This document shows, in pieces, positions 9,870 through 21,589 of a stretch of DNA of 64,000 nt (positions within the stretch are counted from its first letter, which is position 1; each line of letters opens with the position of its first letter). This stretch comes from Dipteris shenzhenensis (Eukaryota; Polypodiophyta; Polypodiopsida; Gleicheniales), in the NCBI GenBank assembly GCA_047967505.1, contig CM106538.1, one strand, 5' to 3'. The notes under the pieces were generated by a model. It ran no database searches. It was given only the letters and a program-made list of their open reading frames with translations, and was not told where the DNA came from. A program made the position numbers and the translations under genes.

Positions 9870-11480
9870 TTGCAACCGGACTGAATGTTTCTTCATAATC
9901 AATGCCATATGTCTATGCATACCCCTTGACAACTAATCTTGCCTTGTATCTGTTCATAGAATCATCTGCATTGTGCTTCATCTTATAAACCCACTTGCAG
10001 CCAATTGCATTCTTGTCTTTAGGCAAAGGCACCAATTCCCATGTAGCATTTGCTTCCAAGGCATCCATTTCTTCATCCATCGCTTTCTCCCATTTTTCTT
10101 TTCCCATTGCTTGCTCAAAAGAAGTGGGTTCTGGTTCATGTATCACTTTGACCATATAGGCATAGTGAATGGTTGTAAATCCATCATATTTCAGCCTATC
10201 CACAGGATACCTAGCTCCGGTAGACCTGCACAAAATAGGCTCACTACCAGGTACTCTCAAAACATCCCTTGTCTTCCTTACTCCAAGTGTAACAACAGAA
10301 GGAATACCCAACTCATCATCAAGGCTCTGTTCTGAGCCATTGGATTCACCATCCACATAAGAGTGACCTACATTCACATCAACCATGGGCTGACTTGCAT
10401 ACCACTATCTGCATTGCTTTGAGGAGATCCTCCTGATCTCAATCTGCCTGTCCATGGTGAAGTATGTGAACTACTGCTAAAGGACACTACAGGTCCACTA
10501 ATATTTTGTGATTGCTGTTGTGAATTCTATGCAGCATTACCATTTTGTGCATCTACATCATCATCACATTTACTGGTTTATGCCAGTTGCTCATCTCATC
10601 AAAAACAACATCTTTGCTTACTATAAACTTACGAGTATAAGGGTAGCATCTATACCCTTTCTGTTGCAGAGAATAACCAATAAAGATGCACTTCTCAGCT
10701 TTTGGATCTCAACTCATCTAGCACATGAACTTGGATCTCAACTCATCTAGCACATGAACATAGGCAATGCAACCAAAAACTTTCAAGTGAGAAATATTTG
10801 GTTTCCTACCAGTATACCTCTCCTCTGGCATCATGCCATGTATTGCTGCAGTGGGAGTCCTGTTCATTATGTAGACTGCTGTAGCAACTGCTTCAGCCCA
10901 ATAATAATTTGGCAGGTCTTTTTCGTTGAGCATGGCATGAGATACCTCTCCAATATGCCTGTTTTTCCTTTCTGCAAGTCCATTTTCTGTGGAGTATGAC
11001 TGTATGAATATTGCTGCTTTATGCCATGCTCTTGCAGGAAACTTGCAAACTCATTTGAGAGGTACTCTCCCCCTCCATCTGACCTTAGGCATTTTATTTG
11101 CAGGCCTGTTTCTTTTTCAACCATAGCTTTAAAAGCTTTGAAATGCCCAAACACTTCACTTTTCTTTTTCATAAAATACACCCAAACTTTTCTGCTATAG
11201 TCATCAATAAAAGTAACAAAATAATGACAGCCTCCAATAGATGGAGCTTTAGTAGTCCACACATCAAAGTGGATTAATTCCAATGGCCTCTTACTCTCTT
11301 GAACATGTCTAGGAAATGGTTTCCATGCCTGTTTTCTAAATTGACAGGCTTCACATACCTTATGCATTTCTGCAACCTTGAACTTAGGCAACCTTGCAAC
11401 AATATTTTGGGCCTACATTAATTTAAGTCGCTGTACATTAACATGACCAATCTGTTTATGCCAGATATCTATAAGAAAAT
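9870..11480 (-). pseudogene. Ty1/copia pol remnant (pre-integrase, integrase, RT start)
   Basis: Minus-strand order: WHKQIGHVNVQRL (GAG-pre-integrase, ~11450), CEACQFRKQAWKPFPRH, LIHFDVWTTKAPSIGG and FVTFIDDYSRKVWVYF (integrase core), IKCLRSDGGGEYLSNEF (second catalytic Asp), AEAVATAVYIMNRTPT (integrase end), an acidic linker, then RT from WEKAMDEEMDALEANATWEL to YKARLVVKGYA and GIDYEETFSPVAR, where similarity stops near 9870. YVDD and RNase H are missing. Several frameshifts and stops are present. The upstream end is cut at about 11491 by the LTR of another copia element. Confidence 0.85.
10702..10759. repeat. perfect 29-bp tandem duplication inside copia integrase
   Basis: TTGGATCTCAACTCATCTAG followed by CACATGAAC occurs twice back to back without mismatch (10702-10730 and 10731-10759). 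It falls in the integrase C-terminal coding region of the copia remnant, adds 29 bp and breaks the frame. Confidence 0.95.
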
Positions 11481-11491
11481 AATACAACATC

Positions 11492-12184
11492 TGTGCTCAA
11501 CAGATAACAGGATCTCGTACGCAAGAGAGAAAACAAGATAGTATGGAGAATCAAAAATTTAATTACTGTAGAACTGATACAATAGATGGCGCTACCTCCC
11601 AACCGTGCGCTCCTGTGAAAGAAGCTTCGATGGCATGCCAGAAACAGTAGAAGACGGAGGCTGGATGCTAAGGAATCAGGGTTGCTGTAGCCAGTGATGA
11701 AATGGGCTTCACGAGCTTGCTCTTATATAGCCACCAGTCGCAGTTAGGCTCAATTGGGTGACCGACCCAGTCTGCCCAAAACGGTCGACTGGGGGTCGGG
11801 CCACTGACCATACGATAGAATCGGTGCGCAAAACAGAGCAACTAACCTACGGTTTCCATTCGACCCACAGCCATCTGGATCATCTGAGGCTCTAAACGGG
11901 CCCCGCAACCTGAGAGTGGGCTGTCCTGAGAAATGCTCCGTCTACCCTCAGTGCGGTCAATCAAGGGATGCCTTCTTGCACTTGCATGTAGCCTAGTTGG
12001 TGGTGTGCCAACTCTATCTGAAGCCGTCCATCCACCAGGCCACACATGGCCCCCATCTGGTGTCCAAACCAGGACCTACCGGATAACCGAGCTACTCAAA
12101 TGCCTTCTCCTCATATGGGGGGCTTACAAGTAGAGTTAGCTGGTTCCCGCGTAGTTACATGAGAGTGAGCATTGATATCTAACA
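11492..12184 (-). mobile_element. LTR of copia element 2 (3' LTR, minus strand)
   Basis: The LTR starts on the minus strand with TGTTAGATATCAATG directly after a polypurine tract (12185-12191, GGGGGGG). A TATA box (CTATATAAG, about 11722-11730) lies roughly 460 nt in, as expected for U3. An inverted repeat around 11760-11805 (GACCGACCCAGTC against GACTGGGGGTCGG) sits just upstream of the TATA box. The far end is placed at TGTGCTCAACAG (11492) because copia-1 coding similarity resumes immediately beyond it. No second LTR was found. Confidence 0.7.
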
Positions 12185-12191
12185 CCCCCCC

Positions 12192-14418
12192 TCAATGTCC
12201 ACCCGCAAGCGGACTAACTTTTTCGGCCCAATGCCAAGTCGATGAAGATGCCTCTCCAGCAAGTCTCTTCCAAGAGCCTTCGTGAAGATGTCCGCAGCAT
12301 TCTTTGTAGTCGGACAGTACACCAAGTCGACCTCTCCATCCATGATGAGCTCATGTACAAAGTGATATGAATCTCAATGTGTTTTGTGCGAGCGTGGAAC
12401 ATCGGGTTCTTTGGAATTGCCATGCAACTCTGATTGTCACATGATAACTACGTAGGCTTATTCTACACTGCACCCATGTTCCCTAAAATCCTCCTCAACC
12501 ACACTGCCTTGCAAGAAGCAAAGCATGCAGATTCGTACTCGGCCTTGGTAGAAGAAAGAGCAACTGTGGGTTGCTTCTTGCTGACCCATGACACAACTCC
12601 AGATCCAAGTGAGAAACAGTACCCTGTCACTGATCTCCTGCTGTCCAAGTCTCCTGCCCAATCCAAGTCATAGAATCCGGTCAAGATGTTGCCCTTGGTA
12701 TAGGTGATGCCATAATCAAGTGTGCCTTTGATGTATTTTAGCACCCACATCCCTACCCTCCAATGGTTCTCCCGGGGCTTATTGGAAAACCTACTTAGTA
12801 CACCAATCACAAAGCTGATGTCCAGTCGTGTGTTGCACAAGTAGATTAAGCTACCCACAAGTCTTCTGTACTGCGCTTCGTCCACCAATGGTGATGAATC
12901 CTTGCTTGAGAGCTTTGCATCAACCTCCATAGGGGTACCAACTGTCTTGCACTTAGCCATGCCAAATGCCTTCAGTATCTCTCCAGCATACTTCAGCTAT
13001 GAAATGAAGATCTGTTTCGGCTCTTGCCAAACTTCAATCCCCAAACAAAAATGCATTAGTCCGAGGTCGGTCATTTCAAACTCTCTTCCTAGCAAATGCT
13101 TCGTTTGCGAGATCTTCTCTTCATGGTTCCCTGTTATGACAAGGTCATCCACATAAAGGGCCACGCTCATACACCTGCCTCCTTCTCTGAAGATATACAA
13201 GTTTGTATCAGATGGGCTCCTCTTGAACCCGTTTTACAAAAAGTAGGCATCAATTCACTGGTACCATGCTCGTGGGGCCTGTTTCAGCCCGTAAAGTGCC
13301 TTCTTCAGTTAGCAGACTTTACCTTCTGAACTGGGGATCTCAAAACGTGGTGGTTGTTCCACGTATAGCTCCTCCTTGAGATCTCAATTCAGAAAGGAGG
13401 ATTTCACATCCATATGAAACATGGGCCAACTTCCCTGGGCAGCTAAAGCCAAAACACTGTGAATTGTGGTTAGTCGAGCTATGGGAGCAAAAGTATCTTG
13501 ATAATCAAAACCATGTACTTGTGCAAATCCTTTTACCACGAGCCGAGCCTTGTACTTATCCAACGTGCCGTTGGACTTGTCCTTGGTCTTGTAGACCCAC
13601 TTGGTTCTGATTACCTTGCGTTTTGGTGGTCGATCCACAAGGTCCCAAGTGTTGTTCTTCATTATGGAGCCATACTCGGACTGCATAGCCCCCATCCACC
13701 TATCATTGCCCTGTGCCTCTTCAAGAAACTTGGGTTCATCAGCACGGATCACTTCTATCATCAAAGCATAGTTGACCAAGTGTTCCTACGCCCTTCTTTG
13801 CTCCTCTAATCTCTTGGACCGGCGGTGTTCGGATGGTTCCTCCTCAATGGCTGGAGGTTCTCTGTCATCCAAAAGCTGCTTTACCCACTTCGGGAATGGC
13901 CATTGCCATTGTGGTTCTATAGGCTCTTCTTCATCTTCTTTGTCTTGAATCCTCCCAAGCACCATTGGGGGAGTTCGGTCTACTGTTGGTGGCGGTACTG
14001 GATGGATATCCTGGTCCTGGTTGTCTGGGAAGGAAGCATCCTCCTCCAATTGATGCAGCTGTTCTGAGAAGACCACATCGCGACTTACAATTACCTTCTT
14101 GGTAACAGGGTTATAGAGATGGTAACCCTTCGCCTCTTCATTGTAGCTTAAGAAAATACACTTCCGGCTATTCGGTTCCCATTTGGTCCTGGTAGCATCA
14201 GGGACATGCACAAAACAGTCACATCCAAAAACTCTGAAATGTGCAGCTGAAGGTTTCTTACGAGAAAAGGCTTGCAGTGGAGTCATCCCGTTCACAGCCT
14301 TCGTGTAGCTATGATTGAGGATGTAAACTGCAGTGTTACATGCTTCAGCCCAGAAAGTCTTTGGCAAATCTTTCCCTTTCATCATACTCCGGCCCATTTC
14401 GCAGATGGCACCACAAAT
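12192..14418 (-). pseudogene. Ty1/copia element 2: integrase end, RT, RNase H
   Basis: Minus-strand order: CEMGRSMMKGKDLPKTFWAE and FGCDCFVHVPDATRTKW (integrase end), [20 protein letters not shown], an acidic linker, RT (WMGAMQSEYGSIMKNNTWDL, KYKARLVVKGFAQVHGFDY, FHMDVKSSFLN, LYGLKQAPRAW, VALYVDDLVITG with the YVDD active site), and RNase H (YRRLVGSLIYLCNTRLDI, GFYDLDWAGDLDSRRS, KQPTVALSSTKAEYE, NPMFHARTKHIEI). It reaches the polypurine tract and LTR correctly but is truncated inside the integrase at about 14418. At least five stops or frame changes (for example after SSFLN and in WYQ-stop-IDAYF) make it non-functional. Confidence 0.88.
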
Positions 14419-14664
14419 TAAAGCCACATGCAAACAAAAATCTGGAGAAATACATGGCTCACATGTGGCCCAATAGAAAAAATACCCACAAAATGCTAGA
14501 AAATTCTTATTTTCTACTTTCCTAAAATCACATCATTGCTTAGGCTACCCAGAAGGGGTAGGCCAAAAACTAAGAGGAGAAGAATCTCACATCACCTTGA
14601 GGCTATCCTCTAATTCAAAAACTTGAATTGCTTTATTGAAGTATCTAGGTTCATCTATTTCCTT

Positions 14665-14975
14665 AACTTTGTATGCCATGCTCCTGTAGGAAACCTGCAA
14701 ACTTATTTGAGAGGTACTCTCCCCCTCCATCTGACCTTAGGCATTTTATTTACATGCCTGTTTCTTTTTCAACCATAGCTTTAAAAGCTTTGAAATGCCC
14801 AAACACTTCACTTTCCTTTTTCATAAAATACACCCAAACTTTTTTGCTGTAGTCATCAATAAAAGTGACAAAATAATGACATCCTCCAATAGATGCAGCT
14901 TTAGTAGTCCACACATCAGAGTGGATTAATTCCAATGGCCTCTTACTCTCTTGAACATGTCTAGGAAATGGTGAA
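14665..14975 (-). pseudogene. second copy of copia-1 integrase fragment
   Basis: Translates on the minus strand to FPRHVQESKRPLELIHSDVW, FVTFIDDYSKKVWVYF and MKKESEVFGHFKAFKAMVEK, almost identical at DNA level to 11023-11320. Only this part of the integrase core is present. Because it repeats rather than continues the 9.9-11.5 kb copy, it is a separate insertion or a duplication. Confidence 0.85.
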
Positions 14976-15824
14976 TGCAAAGTCACCATTCATGTTATGT
15001 TTGTGGCTCTTTCTTTTCTCTACAGAATCTTCTCAATCGTGCATTGGAAGATTCTATAGTGTGTGCAATGACGATTTATTTATTTCCCATAGTTAGCACC
15101 TGTTGGATTTGCTAATTTTTATGGTGTTTCATTTCAAGTATAAATAGAAGTCCCTTTCCCTGGGAAAATTTTTTTTGATAGAGAAAATATTTAAAACAAG
15201 TAATTTGCATGCTTGCATATACATACAAGCATCAAAATACAATCAATAATGAGGTTGATAAGGGAGCATTGAGAACAATCAAAACAAATAGTCTCTTGGC
15301 ATCCCAATCACAACTAATATTGTTAGAAATTTTAGTAGCTATATGAGATAAAGGTAAACTAAACTAAGGATTGAGATTGAACTAGAATAAGAATGTGCCA
15401 TTGGCAAATTTAAGCAAGGAGTAGGAGAATACTAACTACAAATGTGTGTGGCGTTAGACATATAAAAAATGTAATTGGAGGCTAAAATATAGAAAATGTT
15501 TATGCAAAACGATGGAAAAGTTGGCTAAAATAGGGAAACAATGTTTGAGCAACTCTTACCAAATCAAAGGCAAGAAGACATCCTAGGGTCGCTACATGTG
15601 CATAGTGATGATTGCAGACGTGCACAACTAGTGGTGGCTAGTGGATCCCAAAGCAAAGACCACACACCCACCACAAAGATAGAGATGGAGTCCAAATCCT
15701 GAAATAGGACCAATCAAAGCGCCCGAGGCTGAGGTAGAAGGGAGGAAAAACTACAGCATTAAGAGATAAAGTAGCCAATGTAGGTGATGTTTGTGCCATT
15801 TGAGGAATCACCTAAACAACCTCC
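14976..15824. other. AT-rich, no gene recognised
   Basis: No coding signature on either strand; the sequence is AT-rich with many stops. The right part may be older flank of the LINE fragment that starts near 15825. Confidence 0.4.
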
Positions 15825-16850
15825 TGCGAGTGTGGAGATATATGGATTTAAGGGGGTGTTCCTATAAAGTACTTGCAGTGGGATCCCGAGAAATGGTAAT
15901 GGATTGATGAAGGGCACTAAGAGAAGAGCCTTCCCTTATTTTGTTACACTATTAGTAATGCCTCAAGAGTCGAGTTGAGTTATAGAGGTAGGAAGCCCTC
16001 TAGAGCACCCCATTGAGAGTGTTATGAGATTTCAGCCATACATAAGAGTTTCTAGAGGAGACTTTGGAAATCCCACAGGAATATAAAAATCACTTTATTC
16101 TTTTGGCTTAATATTCTTGGCCGAGTTCCCATGAACCTTTGGAGGTCTAGGTTTGGAGTTGACCCTACTTTTTCTTGCTACCTCTCTATTGTGGAGCTAG
16201 CTCAACATTGCCTTTGGGATTGTAGAAAGGATAGGGTAATTTGGAAGGGGATAGCCAAGATTCTCAGTACCTTATTCGTTGCCCCTTCTTTATAACTTGG
16301 GGCTCAGTTGCTTGGCTCGCTTTTTTGGGGCCCAGGTCTTCTATGAGAGACATGAGTCATATTGGGCTTTATCAATTCATCCACCATTTAGTTGAGCCAT
16401 GCTCTTTCGGTGATGTTCCATTTTCACCTTTTAGACTTGTACATGCATCTATGGACTCTTCTTGGGAGATACTGGCCAATATCATCGTGGCATATTTGGA
16501 GAGCTAGATGCACAGAGGCTTTCGATGGATCCTAGGTCCACCCTTCTTATACCTTGGCCAATATATGGATAGACACTATACATACACTAATGGCCATCCA
16601 GGTGACCATGCAGGGGTCCTCATGTGTGGCCTCTGCTAGGAGAACTATATTTTTAGAGAAAGGAGAGGCTCCCCTTTCTTCTTTGAGACTACTACAGGGT
16701 TAAGATGGCATCTTCAACGTCAACCTTCATTGTTTTCTACCTCCTTTTGAGGGGTTTTCTCATGCACTCCATGATGTATTGCCACCTTGGGTTTTTTCTC
16801 TCACGGGTTTTGTTCATACTTAATAGAAGTCTTTTTTATGGAAAAAAAAG
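15825..16850 (+). mobile_element. LINE 3' fragment (same family as the 32.8-39.3 kb LINE)
   Basis: Interrupted plus-strand frames match the C-terminal ORF2 of the LINE at 32.8-39.3 kb: GGV-IKYLQWDPEKW (against [15 protein letters not shown]), [32 protein letters not shown] and HASMDSSWEILANI, which is the zf-RVT region. The 3' end reads TTAATAGAAGTCTTTTTTATGG then an A-run at ~16841, the same terminal phrase as in the full copy. About 1 kb remains, 5'-truncated and full of stops. Confidence 0.8.
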
Positions 16851-16859
16851 AAATGCATA

Positions 16860-19800
16860 AGCAATGACCTCTATAGAAAATGAGCTTTACTGCTGGGAGC
16901 TCACTCAGTTTCAACTAGGTCCAAAATGTGTGTAGCTGTAGGAGTCCTCACAAATGACATGGTTGGAAATAAAGAGTGTGGCATTTAAATAATAGAAACA
17001 AAGTCCACAAGAACAAAATAAAAATATAAGTTCACCGGAACAAAAAGTCAAATTAGAATAAGTAGTGAATAAAGTTTGTAAGAAGTTTCATTAATAGGAT
17101 TGATTAAATGCATGACATCACACAATTGCACCAAGTTATTTGAGAATCAACAAATTCAAACTGGAGTGGTACGCTCTTAGCATAGAGGTGAAAGTGACCA
17201 AAATGACACTTTGGGATGAAGACATTCTAATGGTTGATGTAGAGGTACAAAATTAAATGATTAAAGCAATATTAAATCTTGATTGTCAATAGGCAGGGAT
17301 TGCCTATTCAAGCAAGTATGAAACTTTTTGCATGATTAATGTTTGTAAATACTCTATTCATGAATTCACGCACACAATGTGGATAAAACCTCTTTGGTTT
17401 AAAAATTAGAAAATTGGTTATTTACTATCAATGCTATGGCATATACTATTGGTACTAGCTAATTATACCACCAGTACAAGGTTTTTTATCACCAACATTT
17501 ATTGTAGTACCCCTAGAAAAAGCAAAATACTGCTCACAAAATTAGGCACAAATTTAGCCGATGGTATTATTGCATTTATCGATGGTATATAGGGTAGTAC
17601 AACCGATAGTAAATTTGATATTGCTAGCATCAAGGCTCTACTAATGGTATAAGGCTATGTACCAATAGTACCAGCACCACCTCAATTATATAAGAACAAC
17701 ACTGGTTCATTTTCCACAATGCTTTTGGTTTGAGAGGTAATTTCTCCTCTCTTATCTTAAGCCCCACACCACCAGGGGCCTGGCCTACAAAGTAGTCCAT
17801 GGTCCTTGTGCTTACAAGGCACAAGAGCTCTCTTAGGGTATATGTCCCTTGGCTCTCTTGAAGAGGTGGTTTTTGTCGTTTTTTTATTTGTATGCATGTA
17901 AATTGAAATCTGACTGCCAAAACAAAACACACATTCCATCTATATGATATTGCATGCTTTAATTTGTTAAATGCTACATGATAAATTTGTTAATTTCAAA
18001 ATGTTTCTTTGTTCTTTTATGCATGCAAATACTCTTGCTTGCATCCACCAATAGCTTCACATAGAATCTACTTTCTACATTCATACAACACCTACTACCA
18101 TTTGCAATGTCAAGACCGAAGTCCAATTGAGATGAGAGAAGGAGTAGAGCAAGGAAGAGACCATTACCATGAGAGGAGATGTAGAAGAAGAGCAATGTGT
18201 CTGTGAGATTTGGGCATGTTGCGAGTGCATATAGAGAGTTGCTATGCTTCTTTTCAGCACCTGCCTGTCATCATGTAGTGTATCCCACAATGGGCAGATC
18301 CTAGGGGCTCCTAACGGAAGGACATTAAAAAATGGTATATAAGGAGGAAACGTTGTCCATCTTACCAATGCAAGCAATCGGAAGGTGAGAAAAGCCAAAG
18401 AAGATAAAGGCAATGGCATTAGAATCTCAACGTGTTGAGCGAGATTGTAGATGGAACACCTAGAGATTCAAGCACATGCCTATGAGATTTATATTGAAAG
18501 GAGAGTCACCATGGGGATGTCCTGTTATACTTCGCAAAGATGTTATGGAAAGGAGAGTCACCATGGGGATGTCTTACTATACTTTGCAAAGATGTTATGG
18601 AAAGGAAAATCACCATGGGGATGTCCCGTTATACTTCACAAAAATGTTATATTGGCACTTTGTGAAAGGACTCCTTGTTGACTTCTCTTCCCACAGTGTG
18701 ATAGACGGGTGAGGCCTCAACCAAATGTTGCTGTTACACAAGACATGCTCGCAATACATTGGTGAAAGCACAAGATGCTATATGGAAGAGTAGCTTCGAA
18801 GACTTCGTGAAGAAAATGAAGCTCATTTTGAGGAGAACCAGTGCCACTTAAAAAGCCAAATGGTAGATGATGTGGCCTCAACAATGTGATAGCTCTCATG
18901 GCATGATTGGCAAGCTTGATTGTATTGAACACACATCTACAACAAGAATGCATAGAGCATAGATGCGTTTTTTAGGGCGTGCAATCACATGAAACCAATA
19001 ACCTGTTCGCCATCCTGCAAACTAACCATTCCCAGTGGAGCCTCATCCCTAAGGAAGAGAAGATGCATTACAATGTCCTATTTGTCAGGCAGTTTTTGAT
19101 GCATCTATAGGATTCTATGTTATACTTCGTTGCCATAGGTTTCATAATATTTTGCTTGCTATGAGCCATGTGAGCAAGTGGGCTATGCCCACTTTGTCTA
19201 GTTGAGTTCCAGCTTCTTTGTATATGGTTTTTGGGATGGGGATATGATGCCTTCACAGAAGCTCATGGCTCATGAATCTTAAGCCTTGTAAACTGAGAAA
19301 TATTGTAATATGCATCTTTTTGAATATATGACATATTCATATTTCGATATATACTTGAGTTAATAATCTTGAAATGTTCTAAATAGTTTGATGTATAAAT
19401 ATTTCAAGTTTAATATAGGTTGTGAGTGCTTGACCCTTTTAAAATACTATTTTCAAGTTACATATATAATGATGCATCAAGCAAACCCATTGTGATTGAA
19501 GCAAACCCATTGAAGCAACCCATTTAAACTAATGCTAACAAATATTCTAGAAAATACCATTAATATCTACACAGAAGATATGTGTCTAGTACAAATGAAA
19601 AAGAAATTGTTAATTAAGCAAATATGAATTTAATTATGGATAGTAGTTAAAACAAAAAAACTATTAAAACTTATTTAAATAAATATGAACTTCATTGGAA
19701 TTATAAGTATTAACAAATGGGATAAATTTGCAGAATAATGTGGTGCCCATGCTGTCAGATACATGGTAGTTGTTGGATTTTTTATGATCAATTCAGTGGT

Positions 19801-20120
19801 AAGAAGTAGGATTTATCTCACCACTACATCTCTTGAAACAACTTGTAGTCAGGAGATGTAATGGTGAGACATACTTTGCTTCTCACTAGCTGAATTCATC
19901 ATAAAAAATTCAAGAACCACCATGTATTTTACAACAGGGTCACCACATTCCTCTTGTAAATCTCTCTCATTCACTAATACTTAGACTTGGTAATGATACC
20001 TCTTCAAAATATTAACACCTCACATAATCTCATTTGTATTCATTGGCTTGCAGTTGTGGTTGACCCTTACTCCAATCCACTAGATATCAGAGCAATCGAC
20101 TACTTATGGCAACATATTTA
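16860..20120. other. AT-rich interval, no gene recognised
   Basis: I see no credible coding region. Contents noted: GGTAnnA-type motifs near 17440-17680 and again near 20985-21150 that might belong to an old DNA transposon, a 52-bp tandem repeat at 18501-18656, and short AAGCAAACCCATT repeats near 19490-19520. Confidence 0.4.
18501..18656. repeat. three tandem copies of a 52-bp unit
   Basis: The unit begins GAGAGTCACCATGGGGATGT and starts at 18501, 18553 and 18605 with a few mismatches. Because 52 is not a multiple of three, the overlapping frames here read the same DNA in successive frames and are not coding. Confidence 0.95.
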
Positions 20121-20173
20121 ACTCTCTCTCTCTCTCTCTCTCTTTCATGCACACACACACACACACACACACA
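20121..20173. repeat. (CT)n followed by (CA)n microsatellite
   Basis: A CT run of more than ten repeats, a short TTTCATG break, then an AC/CA run of about twelve repeats. It directly precedes the 3' end of the LINE fragment at 20195-20765. A further AC run lies at about 20850-20870. Confidence 0.95.
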
Positions 20174-20194
20174 ATTTTTTATATTTTTTGTGAA

Positions 20195-20765
20195 ACCACT
20201 ATATTTAGATTAAAAAAGCTTTTTACAATGAGAATAGTCTACAGAATAGACTATTCAAAAAAATCAAAAGTAGTGGGAAAACACCTCTAAACAAGATACA
20301 TCCAAGTCATCTTCACGACAAGCATCATACAGAGATTGTCATAATGAGGCTCTGAAAAACTCGTAAGTTTGGAGCAATGGTTGCCCCAAGAAAATCTAGT
20401 TCCTTTGTTTCCAAATAGTCTAGAGTGCCCAAAATCTAACCCAATGAAAAAAGAGCGAGTGTTGAGCCTGCTCTGAAGTGAACCTCCCAAAGATCCAAAA
20501 ATATTTCCCAAATCAATGAGTAGGGAAACACAAATGAAGACAGTGTGAAAGATGATCCAAGAGAGCTCCGGAGTGAGAACAGAACCACAGAAGATGTGGA
20601 ATAGTCTCAGAAGAACTAGAACATCTTAAACAATGAGGAGCTGCAATCCTGCGCTTAGCCAAAGTGACCCCTACTAAAAAAATGGCCACCAAACATCTCC
20701 AAAGAAACAGCTGTTGCTTTAAAGGCAGCTTATTTCTCCACAAGACTTTGAGATTTGACTTCCAC
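20195..20765 (-). mobile_element. LINE 3' fragment (zf-RVT region)
   Basis: A minus-strand frame reads NKLPLKQQLFLWRCLVAIF, then CLRCSSSSETIPHLLWFC, the zf-RVT domain found after the RT of plant L1-type elements. A second frame continues with a degenerate C-terminal tail. RT itself is absent, so the copy is strongly 5'-truncated. It differs from the other two LINE families in the window. Confidence 0.7.
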
Positions 20766-20769
20766 TAGG

Positions 20770-21585
20770 AAAGAGTTTTGTGTAGATGCCAAAGAGCATT
20801 CCCATGCTAGACAATCCATGGAGGAGGCATAATCAACCAAGAGGAAGACCACACACACACACACACACATGAGACTCAATTATGGTCCACCTTATCTCAA
20901 CACACTAACTGTAGGAGCTATAAACTATAATCTTGTCGAATAAAGAGCGCTTGTGGCTCTCATAAGTCTATAGAGATGAAAAGCTAATCAATAGTACCAC
21001 CACTACATAGAATGATACCGCTAGTGTTTTATATTGTCTTGATATTTATAACTATACTTGTGGTATTGTTTAAAACCCCATCAATATTTGGCATTTTGTC
21101 GACGGTTTATTGTTCATTATGGTCGGTATAATGAATATTACTGTTGCTATTTTTGCCCGGTTCATCAATGAAGTTTTCACGTTATCAACATGATCACGTT
21201 ATTTTTCAGGTTACCAACATGATCATACTATTTTGAAGGCTAGTGAGATCAGGTTGAATCGATGTGATGAATTGCACATAGTGATGGCATAGTATTTCAT
21301 TTCTTGTAAAAGAGATCTAGTGAAGTCCAAGCAGAGATATTTTGTTGAAGAGATGGCGCCATTTAAGAATTATGAGATGTAGTGCAGCCATTGGTGCATT
21401 GTTGATAAAGCATGTGGCTATCAACTAGGATCCAATTTTTGAGTGGCGGTTGTGCAACACGGATAGCCATGTAGTGCAATTTGAAATGTGCTGGCAAGAA
21501 ACTTTGACATGATGTTTGTGAATGTCGAGAAGAAATAGTATAACAAGAACATTGGGGGGAAGTTCGACTTTGGCGCAAGGCACTT
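20770..21585. other. no gene recognised
   Basis: AT-rich sequence with an AC microsatellite near 20850-20870 and a minus frame (21363-21683) without a domain. The right part probably precedes the gypsy gag that begins near 21590. Confidence 0.35.
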
Positions 21586-21589
21586 TGTA

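Noticed and set aside
18501-18656. CRISPR-like array
   Set aside because: Units are directly adjacent with no variable spacers, and the window is plant nuclear DNA.
18451-18712. Two overlapping plus frames with repeated HHGDV/SPWGCPVIL peptides
   Set aside because: A 52-bp tandem repeat read in successive frames; the period is not divisible by three, so it is not a repeat protein.
17440-21150. A CACTA-like DNA transposon bounded by GGTANNA/TACCANNA motifs near 17.5 and 21.0 kb
   Set aside because: Motifs are suggestive but I could not identify clear terminal inverted repeats, a target duplication or transposase.
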